Assembly: GCF_000013165.1 (NCBI RefSeq)
Contig: NC_007798.1
Span: 620,001 to 684,000 of the forward strand
Direction: 5' to 3'
DNA: 64,000 bases
DNA from: Neorickettsia sennetsu str. Miyayama
GTDB lineage: Bacteria > Pseudomonadota > Alphaproteobacteria > Rickettsiales > Anaplasmataceae
Below, piece by piece: positions 1-10,339 of the stretch (its first letter is position 1; every line of letters starts with the position of its first letter). Made by a program: the position numbers and the translations under genes. The notes under the pieces are model-generated. The model did no database searches and had not been told where the DNA came from. It worked only from the letters and a program-made list of their open reading frames with translations.

Positions 1-2
1 AT

Positions 3-374
3 ATTGGAGAAAAACTAGCCTGTGATGAGGAGCGTACTGTACTAGAGAACCTATATTTTTGGGCGAAGCTCAGGGATTGTACCCATTTACTACAAGCTAC
101 ATTAGAATTTTTCGACTTGACGAAAATATCGAACGTAGAAGTAAGAAAACTCTCTAGCGGCTGGAAGAAAAGAGTAAGTCTATCAAAATTGCTGCTCTTC
201 AACTCAAAGATTTGGATACTTGATGAACCTTTTATCCATTTGGACAAGAAAAGTATAACACTATTCACAGAACTCTTCGATTTAAGACTAGCACGCAATG
301 GAATTATTTTTCTCGTGCACCATAATGAATTGGATATCGATGATAAAAAAATAACCAGATTAGAGCTAAGCTGA
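3..374 (+). CDS. ccmA: Heme ABC exporter ATP-binding protein CcmA, 5'-truncated by the window edge
   Basis: The reading frame is open from the left edge and ends at a TGA at 372-374, so only the C-terminal part of the protein is present. The visible part reads an ENLYFW-like helical segment, then the ABC signature region (LSSGWKKRVSL) and a Walker B (WILDEPF) followed by a D-loop. These are the hallmarks of CcmA, the ATPase of the CcmAB exporter used in cytochrome c maturation at the inner membrane. The internal TTG at 117 is not the start, because homology continues upstream of it. The Walker A motif must lie outside the window. The identity is well supported; only the N-terminus is unseen. 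Confidence 0.85.
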   Translation: MGEKLACDEERTVLENLYFWAKLRDCTHLLQATLEFFDLTKISNVEVRKLSSGWKKRVSLSKLLLFNSKIWILDEPFIHLDKKSITLFTELFDLRLARNGIIFLVHHNELDIDDKKITRLELS

Positions 375-511
375 TCCTCCAGTAAACAGGACTCAAAACG
401 CGCCCTTCTAAAATTCACACAATTGACATGGCTGCGCTTTGTAATCTCTCAGAAATACGGTACACAATAGCATCATCAGAATCGCGCTTGCAAAACCAAA
501 ACAGCAATACT

Positions 512-931
512 TCACCAATCTAAGCGGAGTATTCTCTTTTCGTCTCCTACCATGGTGATTGTAATATGAAGAATTCCATATGCATTGAGGGAAAAATTCT
601 TCATCACTTCAGGCCACTCTATTAGACAAAAGTAGTTTTCAAGAATCTCCTGTAACCCAAGTTCGTACAATTCTTCTGTACTCTTAACACGGTAGAGATC
701 AAGGTGAGCTATATCACAAGCATCAGATCGATATATGTTTACGATACTGTAGGTCGGACTTTGCACGATTAAATCCATCTTTGCAAAAAGACATCTGATG
801 ATTTCGGCAGAAAGGTGTGTCTTACCAGCACCAAGGTCTCCATATAACAAGATAGTTCGCTTGCCTTCTAACATGGAAACGATCATCTTGGCAACTTGGT
901 TTATTTCATCAAGAGCATATTTTATTTCCAT
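512..931 (-). CDS. tsaE: tRNA threonylcarbamoyladenosine biosynthesis ATPase TsaE
   Basis: This 139-residue protein has the small P-loop ATPase layout of TsaE (YjeE): Walker A LYGDLGAGKTHL near residues 29-40, then SPTYSIVNIY, HLDLYRV and a C-terminal LIEWPE. TsaE works with TsaB and TsaD to place threonylcarbamoyl on A37 of tRNAs that read ANN codons. Its length is normal for the family. The gene is convergent with ccmA, with a 137-base spacer that holds nothing else obvious, and is divergent from rnhB. The start is an ATG and no alternative start is needed. Confidence 0.93.
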   Translation of the reverse strand: MEIKYALDEINQVAKMIVSMLEGKRTILLYGDLGAGKTHLSAEIIRCLFAKMDLIVQSPTYSIVNIYRSDACDIAHLDLYRVKSTEELYELGLQEILENYFCLIEWPEVMKNFSLNAYGILHITITMVGDEKRILRLDW

Positions 932-1092
932 CTTCTCGGTTTAAACTAACAAAAAATGATATCACCACACCAAAGATTGCCCAGCTTGCCATTTTAAAAT
1001 CACTCTCTGTAAAGTAAAATCACGAAGTTACTATACTCTGAACACTCACAAATTTGTCATTGCGAAAATAGCTCAATACCCAAATCTAGTAC

Positions 1093-1680
1093 ATGGTATA
1101 CAGAAAATCAGAAAATGGACTCATCGCAGGAGTAGATGAGGTAGGAAGAGGTTGCTTAGCTGGACCGGTCGTGGCATGTGCAGTTATTTTAACAGAAAAT
1201 CTAGCAATTCCAGGGGACTCAAAAGTCCTTTCACGCGCTGTTAGGCTCTCCTGGTATGAGGAAATTATTAGTAACTCTTATAATGCTATAGGAATGAGCA
1301 GTGTGAAAGAAATAGAAACAATGAACATTCTGAATGCAACCTTGCTGGCCATGGAAAGAGCACTTGAAAGACTTCCTGTAGTACCAACAACAGTACTCAT
1401 AGACGGTAGAGATATCATTAATAATGCAGCAAAATATAAAGAAGTAAAAAGTGTAGTCTCTGGTGATAAGATTTATGGAGAAATAAAGGCTGCCTCAATT
1501 GTTGCAAAGGTTACTCGGGATAGGTTGATGGAAGGATTAGACCTGACATATCCATATTACCGTTGGAAGTTTAACAAAGGTTATGGAACAAAGGAACACC
1601 TTGAAGCACTAGCAAAATACGGAGTTACAGATCACCATAGAAGGAAATTTGCTCCAGTAAAGAGGATGCTTCTTAGATAG
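1093..1680 (+). CDS. rnhB: Ribonuclease HII
   Basis: The 195-residue protein carries the RNase HII core: [15 protein letters not shown] near residues 13-27 supplies the DEXG catalytic pair, LIDGRD follows in the middle, and KVTRDRLM provides the later acidic site. RNase HII removes ribonucleotides misincorporated in DNA and RNA of RNA-DNA hybrids. Length and motif order are typical. The gene stands alone on the plus strand, divergent from tsaE. A 41-codon open frame begins one base after its stop. Confidence 0.95.
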
Positions 1681-1681
1681 A

Positions 1682-1807
1682 ATGAAAATAAAAAAGAGAA
1701 GAAGTGTGCTTCGTGATTTTGTTTTGAGACACTTACCAATCGTAAAAATTGAACAATTCCGCTGCTGCTGCGGCGAAGTTGATATTAATCGTAAGATCTT
1801 AATGTAG
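1682..1807 (+). CDS. Possible small basic ORF directly after rnhB
   Basis: An ATG one base after the rnhB stop opens a 41-codon frame ending at TAG (1805-1807). The peptide has a very basic start (MKIKKRRS) and a run of three cysteines (RCCCGE). No homologue is recognised. No well-placed Shine-Dalgarno sequence is visible, although translation could be coupled to rnhB. It may be noise; it is listed because of its position and composition. Confidence 0.2.
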   Translation: MKIKKRRSVLRDFVLRHLPIVKIEQFRCCCGEVDINRKILM

Positions 1808-1871
1808 ATTGGGCACTTTACAGAACGAAATAACCAGTAATACTTCGGTAACGTAGGCTAGCTTGTAAGAT

Positions 1872-2339
1872 ATGGAAAAGCTTCATGTTTTTGTAAAAAA
1901 AATTTTTGTACGTTTCTACAATGCGGTTGCGCCGTCGAAAATATCTTCTGTGAAAGTTGAGGGGAAGAAAAATTCCTTTTCCAAAGTTCTCCAGTTAATA
2001 AAGTACGAAAGAGAGAAAATACCTCTCCCAAAAGTTACTTTGCCTGAAGTTCGTGATGAGAAAGATGAAAAGTTAAGTGGAGCCGACGAGGAAAGCGCAT
2101 TCCAGCACTACTACTTATATCAGTTTATAAACACCGAAAAACAACAAGAATTCGAGAGAAGACGCAAGAAGAACCAAAAACAGCTAGCCCACGTGATAAG
2201 TTTTATGCACTTTCTGTCAATGACTTATCCAACATCAAAAGCTAGATGTGGTCCAGCAATGAACGTGCGTCTGTACAATCCAACCATTCAGTCAGTTACC
2301 TTTAATGTAGGTAAGTCAGAAAACCAGCTTGGCAGGTAG
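1872..2339 (+). CDS. Hypothetical protein, possibly lineage-specific
   Basis: This open frame encodes 155 residues that I do not recognise. The N-terminal third is basic, with hydrophobic residues (FVKKIFVRFYNAV). The middle holds an acidic stretch (EVRDEKDEKLSGADEES), then a charged, probably helical segment rich in E, R, K and Q (about residues 90-110). There is no signal peptide or transmembrane segment. It lies between rnhB and tkt on the same strand, and its ribosome-binding site is weak. A second, overlapping frame (2329-2562) continues downstream, so a decayed longer gene cannot be excluded. Confidence 0.45.
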   Translation: MEKLHVFVKKIFVRFYNAVAPSKISSVKVEGKKNSFSKVLQLIKYEREKIPLPKVTLPEVRDEKDEKLSGADEESAFQHYYLYQFINTEKQQEFERRRKKNQKQLAHVISFMHFLSMTYPTSKARCGPAMNVRLYNPTIQSVTFNVGKSENQLGR

Positions 2340-2577
2340 AATCAACTTAACTAACCCGTTTGTGGTAAGATTCCAGGTGAAAATCTGCCTTTTAATGACG
2401 ACTCAGGGACCAGAAATACGGTATTTGCGTCATAGTCGCTCACAATTTTTCTGTATTCACATTAAAATGCATAACAATGAAATGCATATACCTGAATATT
2501 ATCCAAGTATTAAAACTAAGGACTCAGAGATTAGCATGTGCTACAATTGGTTTTTCTCGTGACTAGCTCAAAGGATA

Positions 2578-4836
2578 ATGAGGAGAATGTCTGCAGCAAT
2601 ACGCGTATTGACTATAGATGCAGTGAGCCGTGCAAATTCTGGGCATCCTGGGATGCCTTTGGGAATGGCAGATGTCGCAACTGTCCTATTTGCAAAGTTC
2701 CTCAAGTTTTGTCCTAACCACCCTGACTGGCCTGATAGAGACCGTTTTGTATTGTCAGCGGGGCATGGCTCGATGCTGTTATATTCCCTATTGTACCTAA
2801 CCGGTTATCCAGACTATACGATTGAAGAACTCAAAAATTTCAGGCAGTTGCACTCGAAAACTCCTGGACACCCTGAGTACGGGATTGCAAAAGGGATAGA
2901 GAATACGTCTGGACCTCTTGGACAGGGTCTTGCAACGGGCATAGGAATGGCACTGGCGGAAGCAACATTAAACAGCCGCTTCGGGAACATCATAGACCAC
3001 TATACCTATATCATTGCTGGAGATGGATGTCTTATGGAGGGAATCAGCCACGAAGCAGCATCTTTTGCTGGCCACATGAAACTCCGTAAGATAATACTTT
3101 TTTTTGATGACAACGGAATTTCAATCGACGGGAGCACATCATTATGCTTATCAGATAATAATCTAAAACGTTTTGAAAGTTATGGATGGGATGTACAACA
3201 AATAGATGGCCACGACTTTGCTGCAATAGAGAATGCAATAGCAAATGCCCGATCATCTGATAGGCCATCTCTGATTGCGGCAAAAACAGTGATAGGCAAA
3301 TCCATGCCAAAAGAAGGTACCAGTAAGACCCACAGTGGTGGCCTAACTCGAGAAGAAGTAATCGCATTTAGGAAAAGGTTGGAATACCCATTAGAAGAAT
3401 TTTCTATCCCCGAAGACGTCCTACGGAAGTGGCGCTCCTTGGGCAGTCTAGAAAGATATAAGGAATGGCAACTCGCTTACAATAATCTTCCTGGGGAAGT
3501 TTCATTAGCTTTGGGAAGAACAGGAGCCGATCATAACACTGATTTTCTTTTGAGCAGTAGCAAAGCCTCAACCAAAACACACAGTACTCCTACAAATGAA
3601 GAAGATTATATTCCTGCATCAGGAACACCTTATTTAGAGGGTATGGGCAATTCGAATGGACAACCTCAAAAACAGAACAATGTAAGTGGTGTGTGTAATA
3701 GTCCTGAACTACTGATACCCAGAGATAAACAAGAATTGTGTCATACTACAACTTCAGACAGCAATATTGGTAAGCTCAACTCAGAAAACTCAATGCAAGA
3801 TTTATGCATTGAACCCCAAAAATATCATCCACTAAAGTACACAGAGATATTCAATGAACTGAGGAATCACACTCAAGACGTTTCCTCTGAAGCAACAAGG
3901 CAGTCTTCCGGAAGAGTAGTAAAATTTCTCACAAGCAAAATACCTGAAATGCTTGGGGGCTCCTGCGATCTTACTGGCTCCAATAACGTGGTCCCAGAAC
4001 CATTTAAACCAATAAGTGCCAGTAATTATAATGGCAATTACATACACTACGGTGTCAGAGAACATTTCATGGGAGCATGTATGAATGGTATGGCTTTACA
4101 CGGAAACCTTGTTCCATATGGCGGAACTTTCCTTATCTTCTCGGACTATATGAGACCTTCTATCAGGATGTCTGCGTTGATGGGTCTACAAACCATATAT
4201 GTGATGACACACGATTCAATAGGTGTTGGTGAAGACGGACCGACTCATCAACCGGTTGAACAGCTAGATAGTTTAAATCTTATTCCAAATTTGTATGTTT
4301 TTAGGCCATGCGACCATATAGAGGTAGCAGAATCCTGGCAAGCTGCTTTGAGCATTACAAATGCACCGTCAGTAATAGTTTTGTCTCGGCAGAAGGTAAA
4401 TTACTTGCAAAGGGAATTCCCCAAAGAAAACATGTGCTGTAAAGGCGCGTACCTGATAAAGAAAGCATCTAAAAAAGCAAAAGTTTCCCTTTTGGCAAGC
4501 GGTTCCGAAGTTAGCATCTGCGCTGAAGTTCAAAGTGCATTGGAAAAATTGGGCTATCCAACAGATCTGGTATCTGTGCCCTGCATTTCCATCCTCAAAA
4601 GAAACTCCACTAACCAAAATAGGAAACAACTAATTGAACCTGAAAGCATACCATTTGTTGTCGAAGCGAGCTCGGGTTTAATGATTAGCTCCATGTTTGG
4701 TGTGGATTCAGAATCACTTTTCAATATCACGGAGTTTGGTATATCTGCACCGTATGATAAGGTGTATAATCACTTTGGTTTGACTGTTGCAGCTGTATTA
4801 GAGCGTTGCCTGGATAAGCTGTCGAAGTCCGAATGA
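2578..4836 (+). CDS. tkt: Transketolase with an unusually long inter-domain linker
   Basis: Transketolase transfers two-carbon units between sugar phosphates using thiamine diphosphate, in the non-oxidative pentose phosphate pathway. The pyrophosphate-binding domain is clear: SGHPGMPLGMADV near residue 21, GPLGQGLATGIGMA near 112, and the GDGCLMEG thiamine motif near 148. The pyrimidine domain begins near residue 440 (LGGSCDLTGSNN) and includes DSIGVGEDGPTHQPVEQL. The protein has 752 residues against about 660 usually. The excess is a Ser/Thr/Asn/Gln-rich stretch at about residues 315-425, where relatives have a short linker. ATG 2578 or ATG 2587 could be the start; both precede the first conserved helix. 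In-frame TGA at 2560 closes the frame upstream. Confidence 0.95.
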   Translation: MRRMSAAIRVLTIDAVSRANSGHPGMPLGMADVATVLFAKFLKFCPNHPDWPDRDRFVLSAGHGSMLLYSLLYLTGYPDYTIEELKNFRQLHSKTPGHPEYGIAKGIENTSGPLGQGLATGIGMALAEATLNSRFGNIIDHYTYIIAGDGCLMEGISHEAASFAGHMKLRKIILFFDDNGISIDGSTSLCLSDNNLKRFESYGWDVQQIDGHDFAAIENAIANARSSDRPSLIAAKTVIGKSMPKEGTSKTHSGGLTREEVIAFRKRLEYPLEEFSIPEDVLRKWRSLGSLERYKEWQLAYNNLPGEVSLALGRTGADHNTDFLLSSSKASTKTHSTPTNEEDYIPASGTPYLEGMGNSNGQPQKQNNVSGVCNSPELLIPRDKQELCHTTTSDSNIGKLNSENSMQDLCIEPQKYHPLKYTEIFNELRNHTQDVSSEATRQSSGRVVKFLTSKIPEMLGGSCDLTGSNNVVPEPFKPISASNYNGNYIHYGVREHFMGACMNGMALHGNLVPYGGTFLIFSDYMRPSIRMSALMGLQTIYVMTHDSIGVGEDGPTHQPVEQLDSLNLIPNLYVFRPCDHIEVAESWQAALSITNAPSVIVLSRQKVNYLQREFPKENMCCKGAYLIKKASKKAKVSLLASGSEVSICAEVQSALEKLGYPTDLVSVPCISILKRNSTNQNRKQLIEPESIPFVVEASSGLMISSMFGVDSESLFNITEFGISAPYDKVYNHFGLTVAAVLERCLDKLSKSE

Positions 4837-5045
4837 CAGATAGTGTATTTGCATTCTTATCTGCATAGAACAGACCCATTGAGGTCGGATTGGTTTGTGC
4901 AGCTTCGCGGTTAATTGGATAGTAGCTATCTCATCCACGCTGCAGTAGGAGTCACTGATTTTAGAGAGTGTAGCGGTGGACATAAGTATATTGCTTCTCA
5001 AAGTTGATTTAACATATCGCACATGCAAGAAGAGTTGATCTAAGA

Positions 5046-6422
5046 ATGTACCAAACTCTTTTAATCCTAGAGGTGATTTCACCACTGCTTGCCGCGCTCC
5101 TGTTAATCTTCTCAAATGCGAAAGTCTATAAGCGTACGCTCTTGCCTATCGCACAGACGTTTGGTGTTGGCAGCTCAATCGCGATATTTGCACACACCTC
5201 ACAAGGAATAAGAATATCACTCACGGTTGGTGGATGGGACTCCATCTACGGAATCGAAGTTGCAGCCAATCACTACACGGCAATTATGCTACTTCTCCTC
5301 AATACGGTCACAGCCCTGACGGTACTGCACTCATTCCAGAAAGATAGAGAAAGTTTTTTCTACAGCATCTTGATGCTGTGTCATGCTGGTCTCTCGGGGA
5401 TGGTAATATCGAACGATCTATTCAATATTTATGTCTTTCTCGAACTGTCCTCACTCGCAAGCTACACGCTTGTTGCGACTAAAGGTACACAAGAATCATA
5501 TAAAGCAGCATTTGAATATCTGATAATCGGAACAATTTCTGCAACGTTCTACTTGATTGGAATCGGACTCATATACGCAGTCACTGGACACCTAAATGTT
5601 GGAATCATCACCTCCATGTCAGACATAATACTGAGTTCACATATCGGTAGGGCAGGTGCAACGCTCGTAGTACTTGGCATAATAGGCAAATGCGCTTTAT
5701 TTCCTCTACATTTCTGGTTGGTACGTTGTTATAGTTCTACAAGCACAACCGTAGCAGCATTTTTGTCGGGAGTGAGCTCAAAAGTCGGGCTGTATCTATT
5801 GGCTAAGTTTGTGTACACAATTATTGGTGCACGTGTCTTAGTCCTTTCTGGATTTCCTTTGAATATAGTGATACTGGTTTTAAGTACATTAGCAATTTTC
5901 GTATGCGGTCTGCAGGCAATAACAACACAGGATGTAAGGCAAATGCTCAGCTACTCCAGCATTTCACAAATTGGTTACATCTCCTTGACACTTTCACTTG
6001 GATCTGATTACTCCGTTTCAGTTGCAATGCTCCAGATGCTTGCACACGCAGTAACCAAATCAGGGCTGTTCATGCTAGCCGGAGGAGCAATACATCAGAC
6101 TGAAAGAAGACACAAGCAGTCAGCCATGAGAAAGATCTATCTTCTTGTTGCGACACTCAGCTTAGCTGGAATCCCCCTGACATCAGGATTTCTAGGAAAG
6201 CTCGAGCTCCTTCTTCTCACGGTACACATGCACCACTATTTAACTCTGTTGATCCTGATAATTGGAAGCATTATCACTGCAATCTATAGCTGGAAGATTT
6301 TCAATGCATTACATAAATTTGAAGCAGGAAATTCGATCCTATATCACATATCAATGTCGGCGCTCTCTCTGATAAACATTGCCATTCCATTAACAAGTGG
6401 ATTCTTTTTGAAACTAATTTAG
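5046..6422 (+). CDS. Proton/cation antiporter membrane subunit of the MrpD/NuoN type
   Basis: The 458-residue, highly hydrophobic protein has about 13-14 predicted membrane helices and belongs to the family shared by complex I subunits NuoL/M/N and the Mrp antiporter subunits A and D. Diagnostic segments include [50 protein letters not shown] and [12 protein letters not shown]. The wording of these segments suggests an MrpD-like protein rather than NuoN, but this is by eye. In this family the protein moves protons or sodium across the inner membrane. It is convergent with mnmG and their ends overlap by 9 bases. Confidence 0.8.
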   Translation: MYQTLLILEVISPLLAALLLIFSNAKVYKRTLLPIAQTFGVGSSIAIFAHTSQGIRISLTVGGWDSIYGIEVAANHYTAIMLLLLNTVTALTVLHSFQKDRESFFYSILMLCHAGLSGMVISNDLFNIYVFLELSSLASYTLVATKGTQESYKAAFEYLIIGTISATFYLIGIGLIYAVTGHLNVGIITSMSDIILSSHIGRAGATLVVLGIIGKCALFPLHFWLVRCYSSTSTTVAAFLSGVSSKVGLYLLAKFVYTIIGARVLVLSGFPLNIVILVLSTLAIFVCGLQAITTQDVRQMLSYSSISQIGYISLTLSLGSDYSVSVAMLQMLAHAVTKSGLFMLAGGAIHQTERRHKQSAMRKIYLLVATLSLAGIPLTSGFLGKLELLLLTVHMHHYLTLLILIIGSIITAIYSWKIFNALHKFEAGNSILYHISMSALSLINIAIPLTSGFFLKLI

Positions 6423-8297
6423 CTGTCTAAGAGCCTGATCCAGATCCTTAGGAAAAGGCTGGGATCCCTCAGCGCCTAATCTTCTCAAATGGATCAGAAT
6501 TGACACAATTGCAGCAGGTGTAACACCTGAGATCCTCTTAGCCTGAGCGAGTGTTTCCGGGCGTACAGCTTCAAGCTTTTCTATCACTTCCGATGAAAGG
6601 CTCTTTATAGCACCAAAATCAAAGTTTGAAGGAATAACGACCTTCTCATTATTTCGAAGTAGTTTGACATCCTGCTCTTGCCTGAGTAAGTACGGCTCAT
6701 ATCTAGCGTTAATAGTAAGCATTTCTCTATATTTTTCTGGCACCTCAGATAACTCAGGCCAAATTCTCAACAAATCTTCAAAAACAAAAAGCGGTTGTGT
6801 TATAAGATTCCACGCACTTTTCCTTACTCCATCCTGAGCGATTGAAATACCTTCAATCTTTGCTAGTTCGTAAGGAGTGGTTGAAAGCTCATTGAGCTTA
6901 CTTTTGTAGTTATGAAAAGTGTCGTATTTCTTCTTGTACGCTGCGTAGCGTTCCTCATCGACCAAACCTACTCTATATGCTTTTTCAGTGAGTCGAAAAT
7001 CCGCGTTATCAGAACGCAGATTAAGCCGATACTCTGCCCTGGAGGTAAATAACCTATATGGTTCACCGTTGGTACCAAGCGTGATGAGATCATCTATCAT
7101 CACACCAATATAACCCTCAGATCTACTAATTATCAGACCTGCACCCGCGGCATTACTTCCAGCAACAATACCCTGACCAGCCGCTTCCTCATAACCTGTC
7201 GTTCCATTTATCTGACCAGCAAAATAGAGATTTTTTACCCGCTTACTCTCCAAGGTAGAACGCAATTCTCTTGGATCAATATAGTCGTATTCTATCGTAT
7301 ACGCGTACCTTGCCACACTTGCTTTTTCAAGACCCGCGATACTGCGAATAAATTCTTCCTGGATCTCCTTAGGGAGTGAGTTGGAGATCCCATTTGGATA
7401 TACAAGCTCTGAATCCAAACCTTCTGGCTCTAGGAAAATTTGATGGCTATCTTTCTCAGCAAAACGGACAACCTTATCCTCGATAGATGGACAATAGCGT
7501 GGCCCCCTAGCAGATACACCGTTTCTAATTGCAGAAAATTTAAGTGAATTTCTTATTATCTCGTGAGTCTTACCATTTGTATGAGTTATATAGCAAGAAA
7601 CCTGTGGTACCGTTATTTCAGTATTCATATATGAGAACGGTATAGGCGGCGAATCACCTGGCTGCTCAACAAGCGCAGAATAATTGATAGAGTCTTTGTA
7701 AAGACGCGCCGGGGTTCCTGTTCTTAACCTAGAAATTTTGAAATGTCGCCTTAATGTATTTCCCAAGCACTGGGATGCCTTTTCACCGAACCTACCACCT
7801 TCGACTCTTTCACTACCGGTCTGAATGATACCATTTAAGAAAGTCCCGGTAGTTAAGACAGCCGCACTACATTTGATAGTTCCAGTTTTTTCTCCAACCA
7901 CACCCATAAGACGATCATTTTCAATAATAAGATCAGTGATATGGTCTTCAAGAATACTGAGCTTCTCGTATTTAGTAAGCAGCTCAAGTACCGCACACTT
8001 GTAAAGTTTCCTATCAGCCTGAGCACGAGGGCCCCAAACAGCAGCCCCTTTACTACGATTAAGCATCCTAGAATGTATACTGGCTCTATCTATCGCCAGA
8101 GCCATGACGCCCCCCATGGCATCTACTTCTTTGACAACATTACCCTTCCCTATACCACCTATAGCAGGATTGCAGGACATCTCACCAATGTTCATTACAT
8201 TGTTTGTCACAAGGAGCGTTTCAACACCAAGCCTTGCAGATGCAGCAGCAGCTTCAACTCCAGCATGACCCCCGCCGATCACGACAACGTATTGCAT
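6414..8297 (-). CDS. mnmG: tRNA uridine-5-carboxymethylaminomethyl modification enzyme MnmG (GidA)
   Basis: MnmG is the FAD- and folate-dependent partner of MnmE that modifies U34 of certain tRNAs. An FAD-binding GGGHAG motif lies at the extreme N-terminus, followed by [19 protein letters not shown] and, later, the conserved [12 protein letters not shown] and [16 protein letters not shown] segments. The length of about 627 residues is normal. A TTG at 8298-8300 could initiate, but the ATG at 8295-8297 forms a TGATG junction with the stop of the upstream gene, which suggests translational coupling, so I prefer it. MnmE, its partner, is encoded at 16509-18161. Confidence 0.96.
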   Translation of the reverse strand: MQYVVVIGGGHAGVEAAAASARLGVETLLVTNNVMNIGEMSCNPAIGGIGKGNVVKEVDAMGGVMALAIDRASIHSRMLNRSKGAAVWGPRAQADRKLYKCAVLELLTKYEKLSILEDHITDLIIENDRLMGVVGEKTGTIKCSAAVLTTGTFLNGIIQTGSERVEGGRFGEKASQCLGNTLRRHFKISRLRTGTPARLYKDSINYSALVEQPGDSPPIPFSYMNTEITVPQVSCYITHTNGKTHEIIRNSLKFSAIRNGVSARGPRYCPSIEDKVVRFAEKDSHQIFLEPEGLDSELVYPNGISNSLPKEIQEEFIRSIAGLEKASVARYAYTIEYDYIDPRELRSTLESKRVKNLYFAGQINGTTGYEEAAGQGIVAGSNAAGAGLIISRSEGYIGVMIDDLITLGTNGEPYRLFTSRAEYRLNLRSDNADFRLTEKAYRVGLVDEERYAAYKKKYDTFHNYKSKLNELSTTPYELAKIEGISIAQDGVRKSAWNLITQPLFVFEDLLRIWPELSEVPEKYREMLTINARYEPYLLRQEQDVKLLRNNEKVVIPSNFDFGAIKSLSSEVIEKLEAVRPETLAQAKRISGVTPAAIVSILIHLRRLGAEGSQPFPKDLDQALRQLN

Positions 8298-8917
8298 CAA
8301 TTACGAGGAAAAATACGCAACATGAACTCTTTAGGCTTAAAGGTGGTATTAATATGCAATCCTAAATCCCTCAAAAGCCCCTTTATGTAGTACAAGTGAG
8401 CTCTATAGTGCTCTGGAAGTTCTATTTCATCCTCAGAACCAGAACTAATGATATCAAACAATTTAAGTCGCTCTTCATCTATTGGAGTATCAGAAACTAC
8501 AATGAACTTCAGTTCCATATCGGCTGCAAAAACATCAATTTTAGCATAGTCAGTAAACAATCTGCTCAGGAGGAGCAACGAATGCAGCATCAGAACAAAG
8601 AATTCATCCTGGATAGACTCAATACCGAAGTGGAAAACCGCCTTTTTTCCCTTATAGAGCAAATACTGCTCAATATCTGCTAATGCCCTCGCACCTTTAC
8701 TTCCTCTGAGGAACATATACTGCAGAACACGCAAGTTTATGAGCATTCGAGAATTTACCTCAAGCAACTCATTAAAATCAAAGGCTTTTGGGTCATCTCT
8801 ATTAACCTCGACCAACAAGCTCAATAGAGAAACGCAATTACCAAGATCATGAAAAACACTAGAAATTAATGAATTCAGTATACTTTGAATCTTACAATCC
8901 TTGTTAAGTATAGACAT
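8297..8917 (-). CDS. ChpT-like histidine phosphotransferase
   Basis: The 206-residue protein begins with a helix containing [19 protein letters not shown] (about residues 20-38). This matches the pattern of the ChpT phosphotransferase family, in which the H of the H-D motif is phosphorylated, followed by a long second helix ([16 protein letters not shown]) and a degenerate ATPase-like domain. In alphaproteobacteria ChpT relays phosphate from CckA to CtrA. The fit is by motif and architecture only, so function is inferred. It ends in a TGATG junction with mnmG and is divergent from the acidic-protein gene at 9009. Confidence 0.6.
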   Translation of the reverse strand: MSILNKDCKIQSILNSLISSVFHDLGNCVSLLSLLVEVNRDDPKAFDFNELLEVNSRMLINLRVLQYMFLRGSKGARALADIEQYLLYKGKKAVFHFGIESIQDEFFVLMLHSLLLLSRLFTDYAKIDVFAADMELKFIVVSDTPIDEERLKLFDIISSGSEDEIELPEHYRAHLYYIKGLLRDLGLHINTTFKPKEFMLRIFPRN

Positions 8918-9008
8918 CTGATTGACTAGTCACCCTTCCAAAGGTTAACATGGTCGCGGAAGTTTTGATACATAACATCTTAGCTGTTCAAACATCCAGG
9001 GAGGTTTC

Positions 9009-9338
9009 ATGGCTGATAATGTAAAAAATGATGACGCGGATCTAGATTTAGATCTTGAGAATTTGTCCGAAGAATATATGAATTCCGTACAGGAACAAAT
9101 TAAAAAGTTCACTGAAAATCCAGAGGTTCTCCAGAAGGCTTTGGCTCCTTTCATGAAGCTCCAGAGTGAGTATATGAAGGATCCTGAAAAGCTTGGTAGT
9201 CTCATGTCTGGGATAGAAGGAGCAGGTGAAGATACATTTAAGACTGAGGTTCAGGAATCACTGAAAAAACTGCGCGCACGTCTTGCAAAAATGGATAAAA
9301 GGCTTGATGAGATTATGGCGCTCTTGTCTAAGAAGTAG
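9009..9338 (+). CDS. Small acidic, helical hypothetical protein
   Basis: The gene has a strong ribosome-binding site (GGGAGG at about 8998-9003) five to six bases before its ATG, so it is probably translated. The 109-residue product starts with an acidic run of Asp-Leu repeats (about residues 8-20). The remainder is helical, with a heptad-like C-terminus (SLKKLRARLAKMDKRLDEIMALL). There is no signal peptide or membrane segment. I do not recognise the family. It is 39 bases upstream of lolA on the same strand and may share its transcript. Confidence 0.75.
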   Translation: MADNVKNDDADLDLDLENLSEEYMNSVQEQIKKFTENPEVLQKALAPFMKLQSEYMKDPEKLGSLMSGIEGAGEDTFKTEVQESLKKLRARLAKMDKRLDEIMALLSKK

Positions 9339-9377
9339 TACCGACAGTTTTAGTTTTTCTTTTGAATTGAGTGTGCA

Positions 9378-9944
9378 GTGTCAGTGAGGGGATTTGCGGT
9401 TTTGTTCTGTGTCCTCGCTTTTTGCTGTATGCGGGCGTCCTGCGCCCTTGCAAATGCTGAGCTGGTCAGTTATCTGGCCTCGCTCAGGACGCTTTGTGCT
9501 ACCTTCGTTCAGTATAATCCTGACGGCACACTCAGTACCGGAACTCTTTTTCTTGCCGTCCCTCATAAATTCAGGATTGACTATCACAAGGAAGGTGTCT
9601 CTGTCGTGATGAACAAGGGCATGATGACTTACCGCGATGCTACTTTAAAGGAATCAAGGAGCTTCTTCCTCGGTAAGTCGGATCCCCTGTTATTAGCAAT
9701 ATCGGATCTCGGAGCCTTACATAAGTATAAACAATCCATTAGTGGTGAACTCTTATATCTTGGGAGATCCTCGAAAAACAAAAAGTACGTCTTAGTACTT
9801 AGCCATTCTCCCGCTGAAATAAGGGAAATACTTTTCGAGGACGACTCTAAACAAGTCACTAGAATGGTTCTTAGTGATGTGTGCTATAATGCCGATCTTG
9901 ATAGGCACATTTTTGATATAACTGAGTCATTTCTACCTCAATAG
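9378..9944 (+). CDS. lolA: Outer-membrane lipoprotein carrier protein LolA
   Basis: The protein starts at a GTG and carries a signal peptide (about residues 1-26, hydrophobic core FAVLFCVLAFCCM, then a small-residue cleavage region). The mature part has the LolA beginning (LVSYLASLRTLCATFVQYNPDG, then TLFLAVPHKFRIDY). LolA ferries lipoproteins across the periplasm from the LolCDE transporter to the outer membrane. The size, 188 residues, fits. An internal ATG at 9430 would destroy the signal peptide, so the GTG is preferred. It follows the small acidic gene. Confidence 0.82.
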   Translation: MSVRGFAVLFCVLAFCCMRASCALANAELVSYLASLRTLCATFVQYNPDGTLSTGTLFLAVPHKFRIDYHKEGVSVVMNKGMMTYRDATLKESRSFFLGKSDPLLLAISDLGALHKYKQSISGELLYLGRSSKNKKYVLVLSHSPAEIREILFEDDSKQVTRMVLSDVCYNADLDRHIFDITESFLPQ

Positions 9945-10339
9945 AGACGTAAGACTCTCAATCGCGGTTTTTCCTTTTTTATCATCTTGTTTTGGGTCAC
10001 GACACGAACCTCTCATCAACAAAGCAATAACGGATGGCTTCTCCCTTACAGGCATTACTCAATCAAAGTAGAGTTTCTTAAAAATCACATTAGCGACACA
10101 AAGAGCTTCTTTATTGATGTGAGAAAATATGATACGGTTCCAAGCGCTTTAGATGCTTCAAGCGTGAGCACCAATTGTATAGCTACTTCTTCGGCATCTT
10201 TAGCGTATATCGACCCCGTTTTGCTCTAATGTTCATTACCTATCATTGTCGCTAAAAAGGATTTGGTAAAAACAGACCTTCGATAATATTCTCCGCTTTC
10301 GAACGTTTACCTATCGTTTCCCGACCATAATCTTTTCCG
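9945..10339. other. Intergenic region between lolA and nadD, no convincing gene
   Basis: These 395 bases contain one open frame on the plus strand (9987-10229, 80 codons) with no recognisable domain and no good ribosome-binding site. On the minus strand, a 43-codon stretch (about 10090-10220) faintly recalls the beginning of ribosomal silencing factor RsfS, but it has no start codon and runs into a stop. The region may hold a decayed gene; nothing firm can be assigned. Confidence 0.3.

Noticed and set aside
2329-2562. Open frame of 77 codons overlapping the end of the 1872 ORF
   Set aside because: No domain or ribosome-binding site, different frame; possibly a remnant but not supported as a gene.
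3044-3367. Minus-strand frame inside tkt
   Set aside because: Shadow of the transketolase coding frame with no homologue.
10090-10220. Minus-strand 43-codon stretch like the N-terminus of RsfS
   Set aside because: No start codon, followed by stops, and rsfS would normally follow nadD on the same strand; the likeness may be chance.
9987-10229. 80-codon ORF between lolA and nadD
   Set aside because: No homology, poor start context and composition unlike the neighbouring genes.
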